A model generated the notes under the pieces. The model made no database searches and had not been told where the DNA came from. It saw only the letters and a list, made by a program, of their open reading frames with translations. A stretch of 34,721 nt of DNA from Budvicia aquatica DSM 5075 = ATCC 35567 (GTDB lineage: Bacteria; Pseudomonadota; Gammaproteobacteria; Enterobacterales; Enterobacteriaceae), in the NCBI RefSeq assembly GCF_000427805.1, contig NZ_ATYS01000056.1:183-34903 (forward strand), in the 5' to 3' direction. The position numbers were made by a program, and so were the translations under genes. Shown here piece after piece: positions 1 to 16,597 of this stretch (within the stretch, counting starts at the first letter, position 1; every line of letters starts with the position of its first letter).

Positions 1-300
1 CCAGGTTCAATCAACCCGCACACCAACTTTGTATCAGAAGTTTATATTCTGAGCAAAGATGAAGGTGGTCGTCATACTCCATTCTTCAAAGGCTACCGTC
101 CACAGTTCTACTTCCGTACAACTGACGTGACCGGTACTATCGAACTGCCAGAAGGCGTAGAGATGGTGATGCCTGGTGACAACATTCAGATGACTGTAAC
201 TCTGATTGCACCAATCGCGATGGACGAAGGTTTACGCTTCGCTATCCGTGAAGGTGGCCGTACCGTTGGTGCTGGCGTTGTTGCTAAAATCATCAAGTAA
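1..300 (+). CDS. tuf: Elongation factor Tu, C-terminal part (5' end outside window)
   Basis: EF-Tu carries aminoacyl-tRNA to the ribosomal A site as a GTP complex. Only the last 99 codons are present, covering most of beta-barrel domain 3; the stretch [18 protein letters not shown] and the end [14 protein letters not shown] are diagnostic. Compared with E. coli as remembered, there are several substitutions ([24 protein letters not shown]) and the last residues are IIK rather than VLG. A strong terminator follows the stop codon. In E. coli tufA closes the str operon and bfd-bfr come before rpsJ; here rpsJ is the next gene. Confidence 0.97.
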   Translation, partial: PGSINPHTNFVSEVYILSKDEGGRHTPFFKGYRPQFYFRTTDVTGTIELPEGVEMVMPGDNIQMTVTLIAPIAMDEGLRFAIREGGRTVGAGVVAKIIK

Positions 301-318
301 TTCATTTTACTTATGATG

Positions 319-350
319 AAAAAAGGGTGCTTATGCACCCTTTTTTATTT
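319..350 (+). terminator. Intrinsic terminator of tuf
   Basis: A GGGTGC / GCACCC stem with a TTAT loop is preceded by a run of A and followed by six T, 25 bases after the tuf stop codon. The A run and T run could extend the stem, so it may also act on the other strand. Confidence 0.92.
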
Positions 351-628
351 TCTAAAATTGAGTATATCCTGTTAGTTAGGTGAGTTAAAAAGAAGCAATG
401 CTATGGGCGGTGTTCATATAATTTGTTGAGTGATACGCTACTGCCTTACATTTTAATGCTTAGTCTTAATATTGAACCCCTATATATCATCAAGCGATCC
501 AACACTTTTTGTGCCTAAAACCCACCTCATCTGTACCAATATTGATGCCAAATGAATTTAATCCCAGATAGCACTTGCACTGGGGGCTCAGATATGTAAA
601 ATGCTCAGGCCTACACTTTTATGTGGTG
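351..628. other. Intergenic stretch between tuf and the S10 promoter
   Basis: No open frame with a credible ribosome binding site, RNA gene or repeat was recognised here. E. coli has bfd and bfr between tufA and rpsJ; no trace of either protein was seen in this AT-rich stretch. Confidence 0.6.
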
Positions 629-637
629 TGGTATAAG
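629..637 (+). promoter_or_regulatory. Probable S10 operon promoter (extended -10)
   Basis: TG-G-TATAAG is an extended -10 element (TGnTATAAT type) with no clear -35. Initiation about seven bases downstream would give a leader of about 160 nt, close to the roughly 172 nt known for the E. coli S10 leader. The length agreement is the main support. Confidence 0.5.
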
Positions 638-731
638 TTCAATTAGAGCTTATTACTATGATACCTAAATCTAACGATGCCGGTTGATTAGTCACAATAC
701 TCCCGATTTGGGGGTTACATGAAGAACGATT

Positions 732-774
732 ACACTCCCCCATCAATCGAAATGGGTGTGAGTAGTAATTTTTT
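732..774 (+). promoter_or_regulatory. S10 leader attenuator hairpin (probable L4 target)
   Basis: A stem built from ACTC...CCCAT and ATGGG...GAGT, with an internal bulge, is followed by a run of six T. This matches the known arrangement in E. coli, where L4 binds the S10 leader, promotes termination at a U run and blocks translation. The primary sequence differs from E. coli; the assignment rests on position, fold and U run. The next block, GGAGCTCTGGTCTC before the rpsJ start, is nearly as in E. coli. Confidence 0.55.
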
Positions 775-784
775 ACGTTTATAA

Positions 785-1117
<333 letters not shown>

Positions 1118-1146
1118 TCAGGTCATTCGATTGAGAGGTTGAAACA

Positions 1147-2697
<1,551 letters not shown>

Positions 2698-2710
2698 GTC
2701 GGAGGATTGA

Positions 2711-3541
<831 letters not shown>

Positions 3542-3552
3542 TTAGAGGATAA

Positions 3553-3834
<282 letters not shown>

Positions 3835-3839
3835 GGTAG

Positions 3840-5768
<1,929 letters not shown>

Positions 5769-5791
5769 TACAGTGCTCTTTCTTAAATAAG

Positions 5792-5825
5792 ATAAACGGC
5801 TCAGAAGACGAGCCGTTTATTTTTT
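5792..5825 (+). terminator. Terminator at the end of the S10 operon
   Basis: A perfect 11-bp stem, ATAAACGGCTC / GAGCCGTTTAT, with a seven-base loop runs straight into a T tract, 24 bases after the rpsQ stop. Confidence 0.92.
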
Positions 5826-5846
5826 CTACCCAACATTAGAAACCGG

Positions 5847-5855
5847 TGTTATAAT
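5847..5855 (+). promoter_or_regulatory. spc operon promoter (extended -10)
   Basis: TG-T-TATAAT is a perfect extended -10, followed by GCCGCGCCC, a GC-rich discriminator typical of stringently controlled ribosomal promoters. It lies just after the S10 operon terminator and 76 bases before rplN, where the E. coli spc promoter is found. No good -35 hexamer is seen. Confidence 0.8.
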
Positions 5856-5918
5856 GCCGCGCCCTGATGTATGGGGGTTTTTAAACGACCCGTGAGGGTC
5901 CTTAGTAGTTGACATTAG

Positions 5919-6627
<709 letters not shown>

Positions 6628-6641
6628 TTTGGAGTAGTACG

Positions 6642-7500
<859 letters not shown>

Positions 7501-7525
7501 TATCACCATTGAATCACGGGAGTAG

Positions 7526-7924
<399 letters not shown>

Positions 7925-7938
7925 TCAGGAGGAATACA

Positions 7939-8472
7939 ATGTCTCGTGTTGCAAAAACACCCGTCGTTATTCCTGCTGGCGTAGAGGTAAAACTCAGCGG
8001 TCAGGTTATAACAATTAAGGGTAAAAACGGCGAGCTGTCTCGTACAGTCCATGATGCCGTTGAAGTTAAACAGGAAGATAATGCAATTACTTTTGCTCCG
8101 CGCGAAGGTTTTGTAGACGGATGGGCCCAAGCGGGTACCGTGCGTTCACTGGTTAACGGAATGGTTATCGGTGTTACTGAAGGCTTCACTAAGAAGCTAC
8201 AGCTGGTAGGCGTAGGCTATCGTGCTGCAGTTAAAGGCAACGTGGTGAATTTAGCCTTAGGCTTTTCTCATCCAGTTGAACACCAACTGCCAGCAGGCAT
8301 AACCGCTGAGTGTCCGACCCAAACTGAAATCGTGTTGAAAGGCACTGATAAACAAGTTATCGGTCAGATCGCAGCAGAATTGCGTGCCTACCGTCGTCCT
8401 GAGCCTTATAAAGGCAAGGGTGTCCGTTACGCCGACGAAGTCGTGCGTACCAAAGAGGCTAAGAAGAAGTAA
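7939..8472 (+). CDS. rplF: 50S ribosomal protein L6 (uL6)
   Basis: L6 sits near the sarcin-ricin loop and the factor-binding site. It has 177 residues in two repeated alpha/beta domains as in E. coli. The family signature [14 protein letters not shown] is near the C-terminus. Ribosome binding site TCAGGAGGAA. Confidence 0.99.
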   Translation: MSRVAKTPVVIPAGVEVKLSGQVITIKGKNGELSRTVHDAVEVKQEDNAITFAPREGFVDGWAQAGTVRSLVNGMVIGVTEGFTKKLQLVGVGYRAAVKGNVVNLALGFSHPVEHQLPAGITAECPTQTEIVLKGTDKQVIGQIAAELRAYRRPEPYKGKGVRYADEVVRTKEAKKK

Positions 8473-8481
8473 GGTAACACT

Positions 8482-8835
8482 ATGGATAAGAAAGCAGCTC
8501 GTATCCGTCGTGCGACCCGCGCACGTCGCAAGATCAAAGAACTGTGTGCGACTCGCCTGGTGGTTCACCGTACTCCGCGTCATATTTATGCGCAGATTAT
8601 CGCACCGAACGGTTCGGAAGTTCTGGCAGCCGCTTCTACATTAGAAAAGGCTATTACAGAACAATTGAAGTATACCGGAAACAAAGATGCCGCAGCAGCT
8701 GTAGGTAAAGCTATTGCTGAGCGCGCGTTGGCCAAAGAGATTACGAAAGTATCTTTTGACCGTTCTGGTTTCCAATATCATGGTAGAGTCCAGGCGCTGG
8801 CAGATGCTGCCCGCGAAGCTGGCCTTCAGTTCTAA
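8482..8835 (+). CDS. rplR: 50S ribosomal protein L18 (uL18)
   Basis: L18 binds 5S rRNA in the central protuberance. Length 117 residues as in E. coli, with a basic N-terminus ([19 protein letters not shown]) and the end [16 protein letters not shown]. It lies nine bases after rplF. Confidence 0.99.
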   Translation: MDKKAARIRRATRARRKIKELCATRLVVHRTPRHIYAQIIAPNGSEVLAAASTLEKAITEQLKYTGNKDAAAAVGKAIAERALAKEITKVSFDRSGFQYHGRVQALADAAREAGLQF

Positions 8836-8840
8836 GGTAG

Positions 8841-9350
<510 letters not shown>

Positions 9351-9356
9351 TTAGCA

Positions 9357-9536
9357 ATGGCAAAGACTATTAAAGTTACTCAAATTCGCAGCTCTATCGG
9401 CCGCTTGCCTAAGCATAAGGCAACGCTGGTTGGTCTTGGTCTGCGTCGTATCGGTCACACTGTAGAGCGCGAGGATACTCCTGCTGTACGTGGCATGATC
9501 AACCTAGTATCTTACATGGTTAAAGTGGAGGAGTAA
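9357..9536 (+). CDS. rpmD: 50S ribosomal protein L30 (uL30)
   Basis: A 59-residue protein beginning [20 protein letters not shown] and ending YMVKVEE, the same length as E. coli L30. It fills the gap between rpsE and rplO, starting six bases after the rpsE stop with ribosome binding sequence GGGGTAATTAGCA. It is a peripheral protein of the 50S subunit. Confidence 0.98.
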   Translation: MAKTIKVTQIRSSIGRLPKHKATLVGLGLRRIGHTVEREDTPAVRGMINLVSYMVKVEE

Positions 9537-9539
9537 GAG

Positions 9540-9974
9540 ATGCGTTTAAATACTCTGGCTCCGGCCGAAGGTGCAAAACAAGCGCCTAAGCGCGTAGGTC
9601 GTGGTATTGGTTCTGGCCTAGGCAAAACTGCTGGTCGTGGTCACAAAGGTCAGAACTCACGTTCTGGCGGTGGCGTACGTCGTGGTTTTGAAGGCGGCCA
9701 AATGCCATTATACCGTCGTTTACCGAAATTCGGTTTCACTTCTCGTAAAGCAATGGTTACGGCAGAAGTTCGTCTGTCTGAACTGGCTCAAGTAGAAGGC
9801 GAGGTTATTGACCTGAACACGCTGAAAGCTGCAAACGTAGTTGGCGTACAGATTGAATTCGCGAAAGTTATGCTTTCAGGTGAAATCAATCGTCCGGTAA
9901 CTCTGCGCGGTCTGCGTGTCACCAAAGGCGCTCGTGCTGCAATCGAAGCTGCTGGCGGGAAAATTGAGGAATAA
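9540..9974 (+). CDS. rplO: 50S ribosomal protein L15 (uL15)
   Basis: L15 is a late-assembly 50S protein with a long glycine- and arginine-rich N-terminal extension, seen as [19 protein letters not shown] at about residues 21-39. Length 144 residues as in E. coli. It starts three bases after rpmD with ribosome binding site GGAGGAGTAAGAG. Confidence 0.99.
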   Translation: MRLNTLAPAEGAKQAPKRVGRGIGSGLGKTAGRGHKGQNSRSGGGVRRGFEGGQMPLYRRLPKFGFTSRKAMVTAEVRLSELAQVEGEVIDLNTLKAANVVGVQIEFAKVMLSGEINRPVTLRGLRVTKGARAAIEAAGGKIEE

Positions 9975-9981
9975 GTAGCAG

Positions 9982-11310
9982 ATGGCTAAGCAACCAGGAT
10001 TAGATTTTCAAAGTGCAAAGGGCGGAATAGGCGAGCTTAAGCGCAGACTCTTATTTGTTGTCGGCGCATTAATCGTCTTCCGTATTGGCTCTTTTATTCC
10101 AATTCCTGGTATTGACGCCACTGTGCTTGCTAAGTTAGTCGAAGATCAGAGAGGCACCATCATTGACATGTTTAACATGTTCTCTGGTGGCGCCCTCAGT
10201 CGTGCTTCTGTCTTCGCATTAGGTATTATGCCGTATATTTCGGCCTCTATTATCGTGCAACTGTTAACCGTGGTTCATCCTAAGTTAGCGGAACTGAAGA
10301 AAGAGGGAGAGTCTGGCCGTCGTAAGATAAGCCAGTACACTCGATATGGCACGTTGGTTCTGGCCATATTCCAGTCGGTTGGTATTGCTACCGGCCTTCC
10401 GAATATGGGAATGCCAGGCTTGGTAATTAATCCAGGCTTTGCATTTTACTTTACTGCAGTTGTGAGCTTAGTTACCGGAACAATGTTCCTGATGTGGCTA
10501 GGTGAACAGGTGACTGAACGAGGTATCGGTAACGGTATTTCTATCATCATCTTTGCAGGTATCGTTGCCGGATTGCCTCCAGCCATTGGACAGACTATCG
10601 AGCAAGCTCGGCAGGGTGACTTACATGTTCTTCTGCTGCTATTGGTTGCGGTTTTAGTATTCGCGGTGACTTTCTTTGTTGTATTTGTTGAGCGTGGCCA
10701 ACGACGTATTGTCGTTAACTATGCGAAACGTCAGCAAGGCCGTCGCGTTTACGCAGCACAAAGTACCCATTTACCGTTGAAAGTGAATATGGCCGGTGTA
10801 ATACCTGCAATCTTTGCTTCAAGTATCATTCTGTTCCCTGCGACAATTGCCTCATGGTTCGGTGGTGGTACAGGTTGGAACTGGTTGACAACTATTTCTA
10901 TGTATTTGCAACCCGGACAACCTCTTTATGTGTTACTCTATGCGTCTGCAATCATATTCTTCTGTTTCTTCTACACAGCGTTGGTTTTCAACCCTCGTGA
11001 AACAGCAGATAACCTGAAGAAGTCCGGTGCGTTTGTACCAGGGATTCGTCCGGGAGAGCAAACGGCTAAATATATCGATAAAGTGATGACACGTTTAACC
11101 TTCATTGGTGCAATGTACATTACCTTTATCTGCCTGATCCCGGAGTTTATGCGTGACGCAATGAAAGTACCTTTCAACTTTGGTGGTACTTCTCTACTTA
11201 TCGTAGTGGTCGTCATCATGGACTTTATGGCTCAAGTGCAAACTCTGATGATGTCGAGTCAATATGAGTCTGCATTGAAGAAAGCAAACCTGAAAGGCTA
11301 TAGCCGTTAA
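9982..11310 (+). CDS. secY: Protein translocase subunit SecY
   Basis: SecY is the channel of the Sec translocon in the inner membrane, working with SecE, SecG and the SecA motor. The protein has 442 residues, one fewer than E. coli, with ten hydrophobic segments. Family signatures include the segment after TM1 with PIPGID, the plug-region [18 protein letters not shown], and the C-terminal cytoplasmic loop with [14 protein letters not shown]. It lies seven bases after rplO in the spc operon. Confidence 0.99.
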   Translation: MAKQPGLDFQSAKGGIGELKRRLLFVVGALIVFRIGSFIPIPGIDATVLAKLVEDQRGTIIDMFNMFSGGALSRASVFALGIMPYISASIIVQLLTVVHPKLAELKKEGESGRRKISQYTRYGTLVLAIFQSVGIATGLPNMGMPGLVINPGFAFYFTAVVSLVTGTMFLMWLGEQVTERGIGNGISIIIFAGIVAGLPPAIGQTIEQARQGDLHVLLLLLVAVLVFAVTFFVVFVERGQRRIVVNYAKRQQGRRVYAAQSTHLPLKVNMAGVIPAIFASSIILFPATIASWFGGGTGWNWLTTISMYLQPGQPLYVLLYASAIIFFCFFYTALVFNPRETADNLKKSGAFVPGIRPGEQTAKYIDKVMTRLTFIGAMYITFICLIPEFMRDAMKVPFNFGGTSLLIVVVVIMDFMAQVQTLMMSSQYESALKKANLKGYSR

Positions 11311-11344
11311 TTCAGGCTAGCTTGAGAAGTTACGGAGAGTTAAA

Positions 11345-11458
11345 ATGAAAGTTCGTGCTTCCGTCAAGAAGTTATGTCGTAACTGCAAAATCATCAAGCG
11401 CCACGGCGTTGTTCGCGTGATTTGCGTTGAACCAAAACACAAACAACGTCAAGGTTGA
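11345..11458 (+). CDS. rpmJ: 50S ribosomal protein L36 (bL36)
   Basis: A 37-residue protein beginning [19 protein letters not shown] and ending EPKHKQRQG. Cys11, Cys14, Cys27 and His32 form the zinc ribbon of the zinc-dependent form. It is one residue shorter than E. coli L36, where CSAEPKHK replaces CVEPKHK. Last gene of the spc operon, preceded by TACGGAGAGTTAAA. Confidence 0.97.
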   Translation: MKVRASVKKLCRNCKIIKRHGVVRVICVEPKHKQRQG

Positions 11459-11492
11459 TTGTCGTTAGGTTTAAAGTTTTGACATATTTTTC

Positions 11493-11521
11493 TTGCAAAG
11501 TGTGATTGAGCTGGCTAGATT
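11493..11521 (+). promoter_or_regulatory. alpha operon promoter
   Basis: TTGCAA and TAGATT are separated by 17 bases. The same arrangement, with the same hexamers, is remembered from the region before E. coli rpsM. Transcription would start inside the following dyad and give a leader of about 90 nt that holds the S4 pseudoknot. An alternative TTGACA further upstream has no matching -10. Confidence 0.65.
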
Positions 11522-11537
11522 AGCCAGCCAATCTTTT
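11510..11537 (+). terminator. Possible terminator of the spc operon overlapping the alpha promoter
   Basis: GCTGGCTA / TAGCCAGC is a perfect eight-base stem with a three-base loop, followed by CCAATCTTTT. It could terminate transcripts from secY-rpmJ while overlapping the alpha promoter -10. The T run is short, so readthrough is likely. Confidence 0.4.
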
Positions 11538-11547
11538 GTATGTCATG

Positions 11548-11620
11548 GCAACATTATTTGAGTATCCTGAAAACGGGCTTTTCAGAGTAGTGTTGCTGTA
11601 TAAAATAGTAGGAGTGCATA
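11548..11620 (+). promoter_or_regulatory. S4-binding pseudoknot leader of the alpha operon
   Basis: In E. coli S4 binds a nested pseudoknot that includes the rpsM GTG start. Here the inner hairpin CTGAAAA...TTTTCAG is unchanged, and the outer helix is GCAACA / TGTTGC where E. coli is remembered to have a different but also complementary pair. The Shine-Dalgarno AGTAGGAG and the GTG start follow. Preserved pairing with changed bases supports the same mechanism. Confidence 0.75.
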
Positions 11621-11977
11621 GTGGCCCGTATAGCAGGCATTAACATTCCTGATCATAAGCATACCGTAATCGCATTAACTGCGATCTTCGGAATCGGTAA
11701 GACTCGCTCGCAGGCTATCTGTGTAGCTAGTGGTATTACTGAAAGTGCTAAGATCAGTGAACTGTCTGAAGAGCAAATTGAGAAGCTGCGTGACGAAGTT
11801 GCCAAGTACACTGTAGAAGGCGATCTACGTCGTGAAGTTACCATGAGCATCAAGCGTCTTATGGACCTAGGTTGTTATCGTGGTATGCGTCACCGTCGTG
11901 GTCTGCCGGTTCGCGGTCAGCGTACTAAAACTAACGCCCGTACCCGTAAGGGTCCGCGTAAACCGATCAAGAAATAA
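11621..11977 (+). CDS. rpsM: 30S ribosomal protein S13 (uS13)
   Basis: S13 lies in the 30S head and contacts the P-site tRNA and the 50S subunit through its basic tail ([10 protein letters not shown]). Length 118 residues as in E. coli. The start is GTG, as in E. coli, with ribosome binding site TAGGAG, and lies inside the S4 regulatory structure. First gene of the alpha operon. Confidence 0.99.
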   Translation: MARIAGINIPDHKHTVIALTAIFGIGKTRSQAICVASGITESAKISELSEEQIEKLRDEVAKYTVEGDLRREVTMSIKRLMDLGCYRGMRHRRGLPVRGQRTKTNARTRKGPRKPIKK

Positions 11978-11990
11978 TCGGGGTGATTGA

Positions 11991-12383
<393 letters not shown>

Positions 12384-12399
12384 CCGCCACTGCTTTTAG

Positions 12400-13038
<639 letters not shown>

Positions 13039-13063
13039 AGTTTAGTACCAAAGAGAGGACACA

Positions 13064-14053
13064 ATGCAGGGTTCTGTGACAGAGTTTCTAAAACCACGCC
13101 TAGTGGATATCGAGCAAGTTAGTTCGACTCACGCTAAGGTGACCCTTGAGCCGTTAGAGCGTGGCTTCGGCCATACTTTAGGTAACGCACTACGCCGCAT
13201 TTTGCTTTCGTCTATGCCGGGTTGTGCGGTAACTGAAGTTGAGATTGATGGTGTACTGCATGAGTACAGCACCAAAGAAGGCGTACAGGAAGATATCCTG
13301 GAAATCCTGCTCAACCTGAAAGGGCTGGCGGTGAAAGTTCATGGTAAAGATGAAGTTATTCTTAGCTTGAATAAGTCTGGCATTGGCCCTGTGACTGCAG
13401 CCGACATTACCCATGATGGGGATGTTGAAGTCGTCAAACCTCAGCACTTAATCTGCCATCTGACTGACGAAAACGCATCTATTAGTATGCGTATCAAGGT
13501 TCAGCGTGGTCGTGGTTATGTGCCGGCTTCTGCCCGTATTCATACGGAAGAAGATGAGCGTCCAATCGGTCGTCTGTTGGTTGATGCATGCTACAGCCCG
13601 GTAGAGCGTATTGCCTACAATGTTGAAGCAGCGCGTGTAGAACAGCGTACTGACTTGGATAAGCTGGTCATCGAGATGGAAACTAACGGTACAATTGACC
13701 CGGAAGAGTCGATTCGCCGTGCGGCTACCATCCTAGCTGAACAACTTGAAGCTTTTGTTGATTTACGTGATGTACGTCAGCCAGAAGTTAAAGAAGAGAA
13801 GCCGGAGTTCGATCCGATCTTGCTACGCCCTGTTGACGATCTGGAACTGACTGTCCGCTCCGCTAACTGCCTTAAGGCAGAAGCTATCCACTACATCGGT
13901 GATCTGGTACAGCGTACCGAAGTTGAGTTGTTAAAAACTCCTAACTTAGGTAAAAAATCTCTTACTGAGATTAAAGATGTGCTGGCATCTCGTGGTTTGT
14001 CTCTGGGCATGCGCCTGGAAAACTGGCCACCTGCTAGCATTGCTGACGAGTAA
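13064..14053 (+). CDS. rpoA: RNA polymerase alpha subunit
   Basis: Alpha dimerises to nucleate RNA polymerase assembly through its N-terminal domain (residues 1 to about 235) and binds UP elements and activators through its C-terminal domain (about 250-329). The length of 329 equals E. coli, and the C-terminal domain region [19 protein letters not shown] contains the arginine (265 in E. coli) that enters the DNA minor groove. Relevant in this window are the UP element before the rRNA promoter and the CRP-type promoter before the ligase gene. Confidence 0.99.
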
Positions 14054-14069
14054 CCGGATCGCAGGTTAA

Positions 14070-14483
<414 letters not shown>

Positions 14484-14496
14484 TCTACCGCTGTGT

Positions 14497-14524
14497 GAAA
14501 AAGCCGGGTTATCCCGGCTTTTTT
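14497..14524 (+). terminator. Terminator at the end of the alpha operon
   Basis: AAAGCCGGG / CCCGGCTTT with a TTAT loop is followed by T residues, 13 bases after the rplQ stop. The flanking A run makes it symmetric. Confidence 0.93.
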
Positions 14525-14542
14525 ACGTCTAAAATTTGGTTG

Positions 14543-14551
14543 TGATATAAT
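14543..14551 (+). promoter_or_regulatory. Probable zntR promoter (extended -10)
   Basis: TG-A-TATAAT is an extended -10 located 75 bases before the zntR start and just after the rplQ terminator. The -35 region (TTTACG with an 18-base spacer) is weak. Confidence 0.55.
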
Positions 14552-14625
14552 ACAAATTGTTATTACGTTATCTATTGGTATTATCTATCTAATCGACTGA
14601 GTAATACCTTAAGCTGGAGGGCGTT

Positions 14626-15066
14626 ATGTTTCGTATTGGGCAACTTGCTAAGCTAGCAGGCGTTACACCGGATACCATTCGTTATTATGAGAAACAGGGA
14701 ATGATGTCTCATGACGTGCGGACCGAGGGAGGATACCGGCTCTATACCGAACAGGATCTGCAGCGGCTGAAATTTATTCGTTATGCTAAACAGCTTGGCT
14801 TCACATTAGAATCCATTGCCGAGCTGCTTTCTATCCGGGTTGAGCCAGAGCAGCACACCTGCCAAGAGTCTAAATCGATTGTTCAGTCTCAACTTGCGGT
14901 TGTCGAACGAAAACTGCGGGAGTTAGAGCATATGCGGGTTTCTTTGCAGCGTTTAAGCGATGCATGTTGCGGTAGTATTCATAGTAGTGCCTATTGCTCA
15001 ATTCTTGAGGCTCTAGAACATGGGGCTACCAATGAGTTACCAAGAGTGGATTTGCGTACTAAGTAG
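14626..15066 (+). CDS. zntR: Zn(II)-responsive MerR-family regulator ZntR
   Basis: ZntR activates the zinc exporter gene zntA by twisting the promoter when zinc is bound. The protein has 146 residues (E. coli 141). The MerR helix-turn-helix is at the N-terminus (RIGQLAKLAGVTPDTIRYYE), followed by the dimerisation helix. All zinc ligands known in E. coli are present at the same positions: Cys79, Cys114, Cys115, His119 and Cys124. The C-terminal tail is longer and lacks the final cysteine of the E. coli protein. zntA is not in this window. The ribosome binding site is CTGGAGGGCGTT. E. coli has yhdN between rplQ and zntR; it is absent here. Confidence 0.96.
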   Translation: MFRIGQLAKLAGVTPDTIRYYEKQGMMSHDVRTEGGYRLYTEQDLQRLKFIRYAKQLGFTLESIAELLSIRVEPEQHTCQESKSIVQSQLAVVERKLRELEHMRVSLQRLSDACCGSIHSSAYCSILEALEHGATNELPRVDLRTK

Positions 15067-15092
15067 TCAATCTAATATTTATAGCGTATGAT
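15064..15092 (+). promoter_or_regulatory. Possible arfA promoter
   Basis: TAGTCA and TATGAT are 17 bases apart, overlapping the zntR stop codon, about 50 bases before the arfA start. Both hexamers are near consensus (4/6 and 5/6). Confidence 0.35.
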
Positions 15093-15138
15093 GCGGCGGT
15101 TTTATCGATATCCTATCAGAGTAATTAACGAGGTTAAA

Positions 15139-15345
15139 ATGTCTAAATATCAGCATAAGAAAGGGAAAATACAGGATAATGCCTTGCAGGCCCTGTTACA
15201 CGATCCTTTATTTCGGCAGCGGGTAGAGAAAAATGTGAAGGGAAAAGGAAGTTATCAGCGTAAAGCGAAGCACGTAGAGAAGATGGGACGGGAGGCTGGA
15301 TATAAGAAGATTCTAAGTATCTTTTTATATCCAGCCTTCTGTTAA
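15139..15345 (+). CDS. arfA: Alternative ribosome-rescue factor A
   Basis: ArfA rescues ribosomes stalled on mRNAs without a stop codon by placing its tail in the empty mRNA channel and recruiting RF2; it backs up tmRNA. The 68-codon frame begins [20 protein letters not shown] and contains [19 protein letters not shown], very close to E. coli ArfA. The ATG is preceded by ACGAGG. The last codons (hydrophobic [10 protein letters not shown]) lie within a long hairpin. In E. coli such a hairpin is cut by RNase III or ends transcription, so the mRNA lacks a stop and the product is tagged by tmRNA unless tmRNA fails. The functional protein is therefore probably about 50-57 residues. Confidence 0.93.
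   Translation: MSKYQHKKGKIQDNALQALLHDPLFRQRVEKNVKGKGSYQRKAKHVEKMGREAGYKKILSIFLYPAFC
15291..15339 (+). promoter_or_regulatory. Long hairpin inside arfA (nonstop-generating site)
   Basis: The left arm begins at GGAGGCTGGATATAAGAAGA and pairs with the segment ending TTATATCCAGCCTTC. This gives a stem of about 21 bp with only two G-U pairs and no bulge around a seven-base loop (15312-15318). The stop codon lies outside the stem. There is no proper T run after it, so RNase III cleavage is more likely than intrinsic termination. The antisense reading may also slow transcripts arriving from the accessory operon. Confidence 0.8.
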
Positions 15346-15399
15346 TGCACTCTCCTAACATTTCTGCTCGCCAAGTGCCTTCATCGTTTATTTACATTT

Positions 15400-16527
15400 T
15401 TAATCTGAGGTTTTTTGATGATAGTACAACGCTATCATTAATTGGCTAAGTTCCTTAAATACGAACGGATCCAATGATGTTATCTCTTTTATTTGATGTA
15501 GACGATAAGTTAGCGTGTTCCTGTGAATACCCAAGGTTTGGGCGGTATTATTTATTTCTGCATTATTATCGATATAGCTGCTTAATGTCTTGAGCAGAGT
15601 ATTTCCAGTGCTAAATGCCAGAAGTTTGTTAATTCTTTGATTAAAGTAGCTGGTAAAATGGCTGCCTTTAACTTCATTTAATAATCCACTAAAAGCGAAC
15701 TGCTTTCCGTTGATGATTCGAAGCATCGGGTGAAATTGCTTACAATATTTAATCATTTCCTTAGTCATAAATATGGATTGACGAAATACTGTCGGGGCAT
15801 CAGATTCAATTCCTACACCTATGGTGTAATGGCTTAATTGGGTTTCCATAAAAGCATTAATTTTATTAAGTAATTGCTCATATTCTTTTGTTTCAGTGAG
15901 TAACAGTAATATTTCATCGGTACTGAGCAGTATCACTCGTTGGGATTTTAGTATGTTCGACAGTTCATTCAATATGTTATCAATGGTTCTACTCTGAAGA
16001 TTACCCCCGGTCTCAATATTAATTATCAGTGGCAGAACGACCTCACTTAAATTGATATCTTGCTGTTCTAGTTGGTATCTGGCTTCAATTCCTTTTGGTG
16101 TATCACCAAGTTCTAAATATTGCTTTAGCAGTAAATCTCGAATGCGATATTGCCAATTCATTTCACGAATATCTAGCGATTGCTTTACTAAAAGCTCGGC
16201 TGCTAATACGGCTAACTCCGCATACCGGCCTATCGCCACTGGATTGCCGCTAATTCCGATAACCATCACCACCTGGTCGTCTACGATAATTGGATGGTTT
16301 ATTCCAAGTTGAACATTTTTATATTTTGATGCTTGTTGAGTATTTTCTATGATCATTCTTTGGCGGTTTTTGATCACCTCATAGGCAACCTCATGACGTT
16401 CACCAACTCTATGATTTTCACCTGAAGCGATAATAATTCCCTGATGATCAATAACATTCACATTATGATGAATAATACTCATTGCTCGTTTAACAATAGT
16501 ATTCGCTAACTCTAAGGTGATAAGCAT
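15400..16527 (-). CDS. CdaR-type sugar-acid-responsive transcriptional regulator
   Basis: This has the architecture of CdaR, the E. coli activator of galactarate, glucarate and glycerate genes: an N-terminal diacid-recognition domain (about residues 1-125, with ASGENHRVGERHE), a middle region, and a C-terminal PucR-type helix-turn-helix at about residues 325-350 (GIHRNTLTYRLHQI). I chose the ATG with AAAGGA seven to nine bases upstream, giving 375 residues; an upstream TTG in frame would add ten. Sequence identity to CdaR looks moderate, so it is a relative rather than CdaR itself. As the last gene of the accessory block it probably controls that block and may respond to glycerate or the substrate; this is inference. 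The gene looks AT-richer than the ribosomal genes. Convergent with arfA. Confidence 0.88.
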   Translation of the reverse strand: MLITLELANTIVKRAMSIIHHNVNVIDHQGIIIASGENHRVGERHEVAYEVIKNRQRMIIENTQQASKYKNVQLGINHPIIVDDQVVMVIGISGNPVAIGRYAELAVLAAELLVKQSLDIREMNWQYRIRDLLLKQYLELGDTPKGIEARYQLEQQDINLSEVVLPLIINIETGGNLQSRTIDNILNELSNILKSQRVILLSTDEILLLLTETKEYEQLLNKINAFMETQLSHYTIGVGIESDAPTVFRQSIFMTKEMIKYCKQFHPMLRIINGKQFAFSGLLNEVKGSHFTSYFNQRINKLLAFSTGNTLLKTLSSYIDNNAEINNTAQTLGIHRNTLTYRLHQIKEITSLDPFVFKELSQLMIALYYHQKTSD

Positions 16528-16556
16528 ACTAACTATCCTTTGCTGTGAAATTCTCA

Positions 16557-16583
16557 ATCATAATGTGAAATGTGCTTTGTCAC
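16557..16583 (-). promoter_or_regulatory. Possible own promoter of the CdaR-like regulator
   Basis: Read on the minus strand, GTGACA and TATGAT (each 5/6) are 15 bases apart, directly after the glycerate kinase stop and about 30 bases before the regulator start. The short spacer lowers confidence. It would let the regulator be made when the operon is off. Confidence 0.35.
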
Positions 16584-16597
16584 TGAAGCGTTGTGCT

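Noticed and set aside
11479-11484. TTGACA as -35 of the alpha promoter.
   Set aside because: No usable -10 lies 16-18 bases downstream, whereas TTGCAA-17-TAGATT fits.
15301-15345. arfA as a damaged gene because a hairpin sits inside its 3' end.
   Set aside because: The hairpin is part of the known arfA control and the frame is intact.
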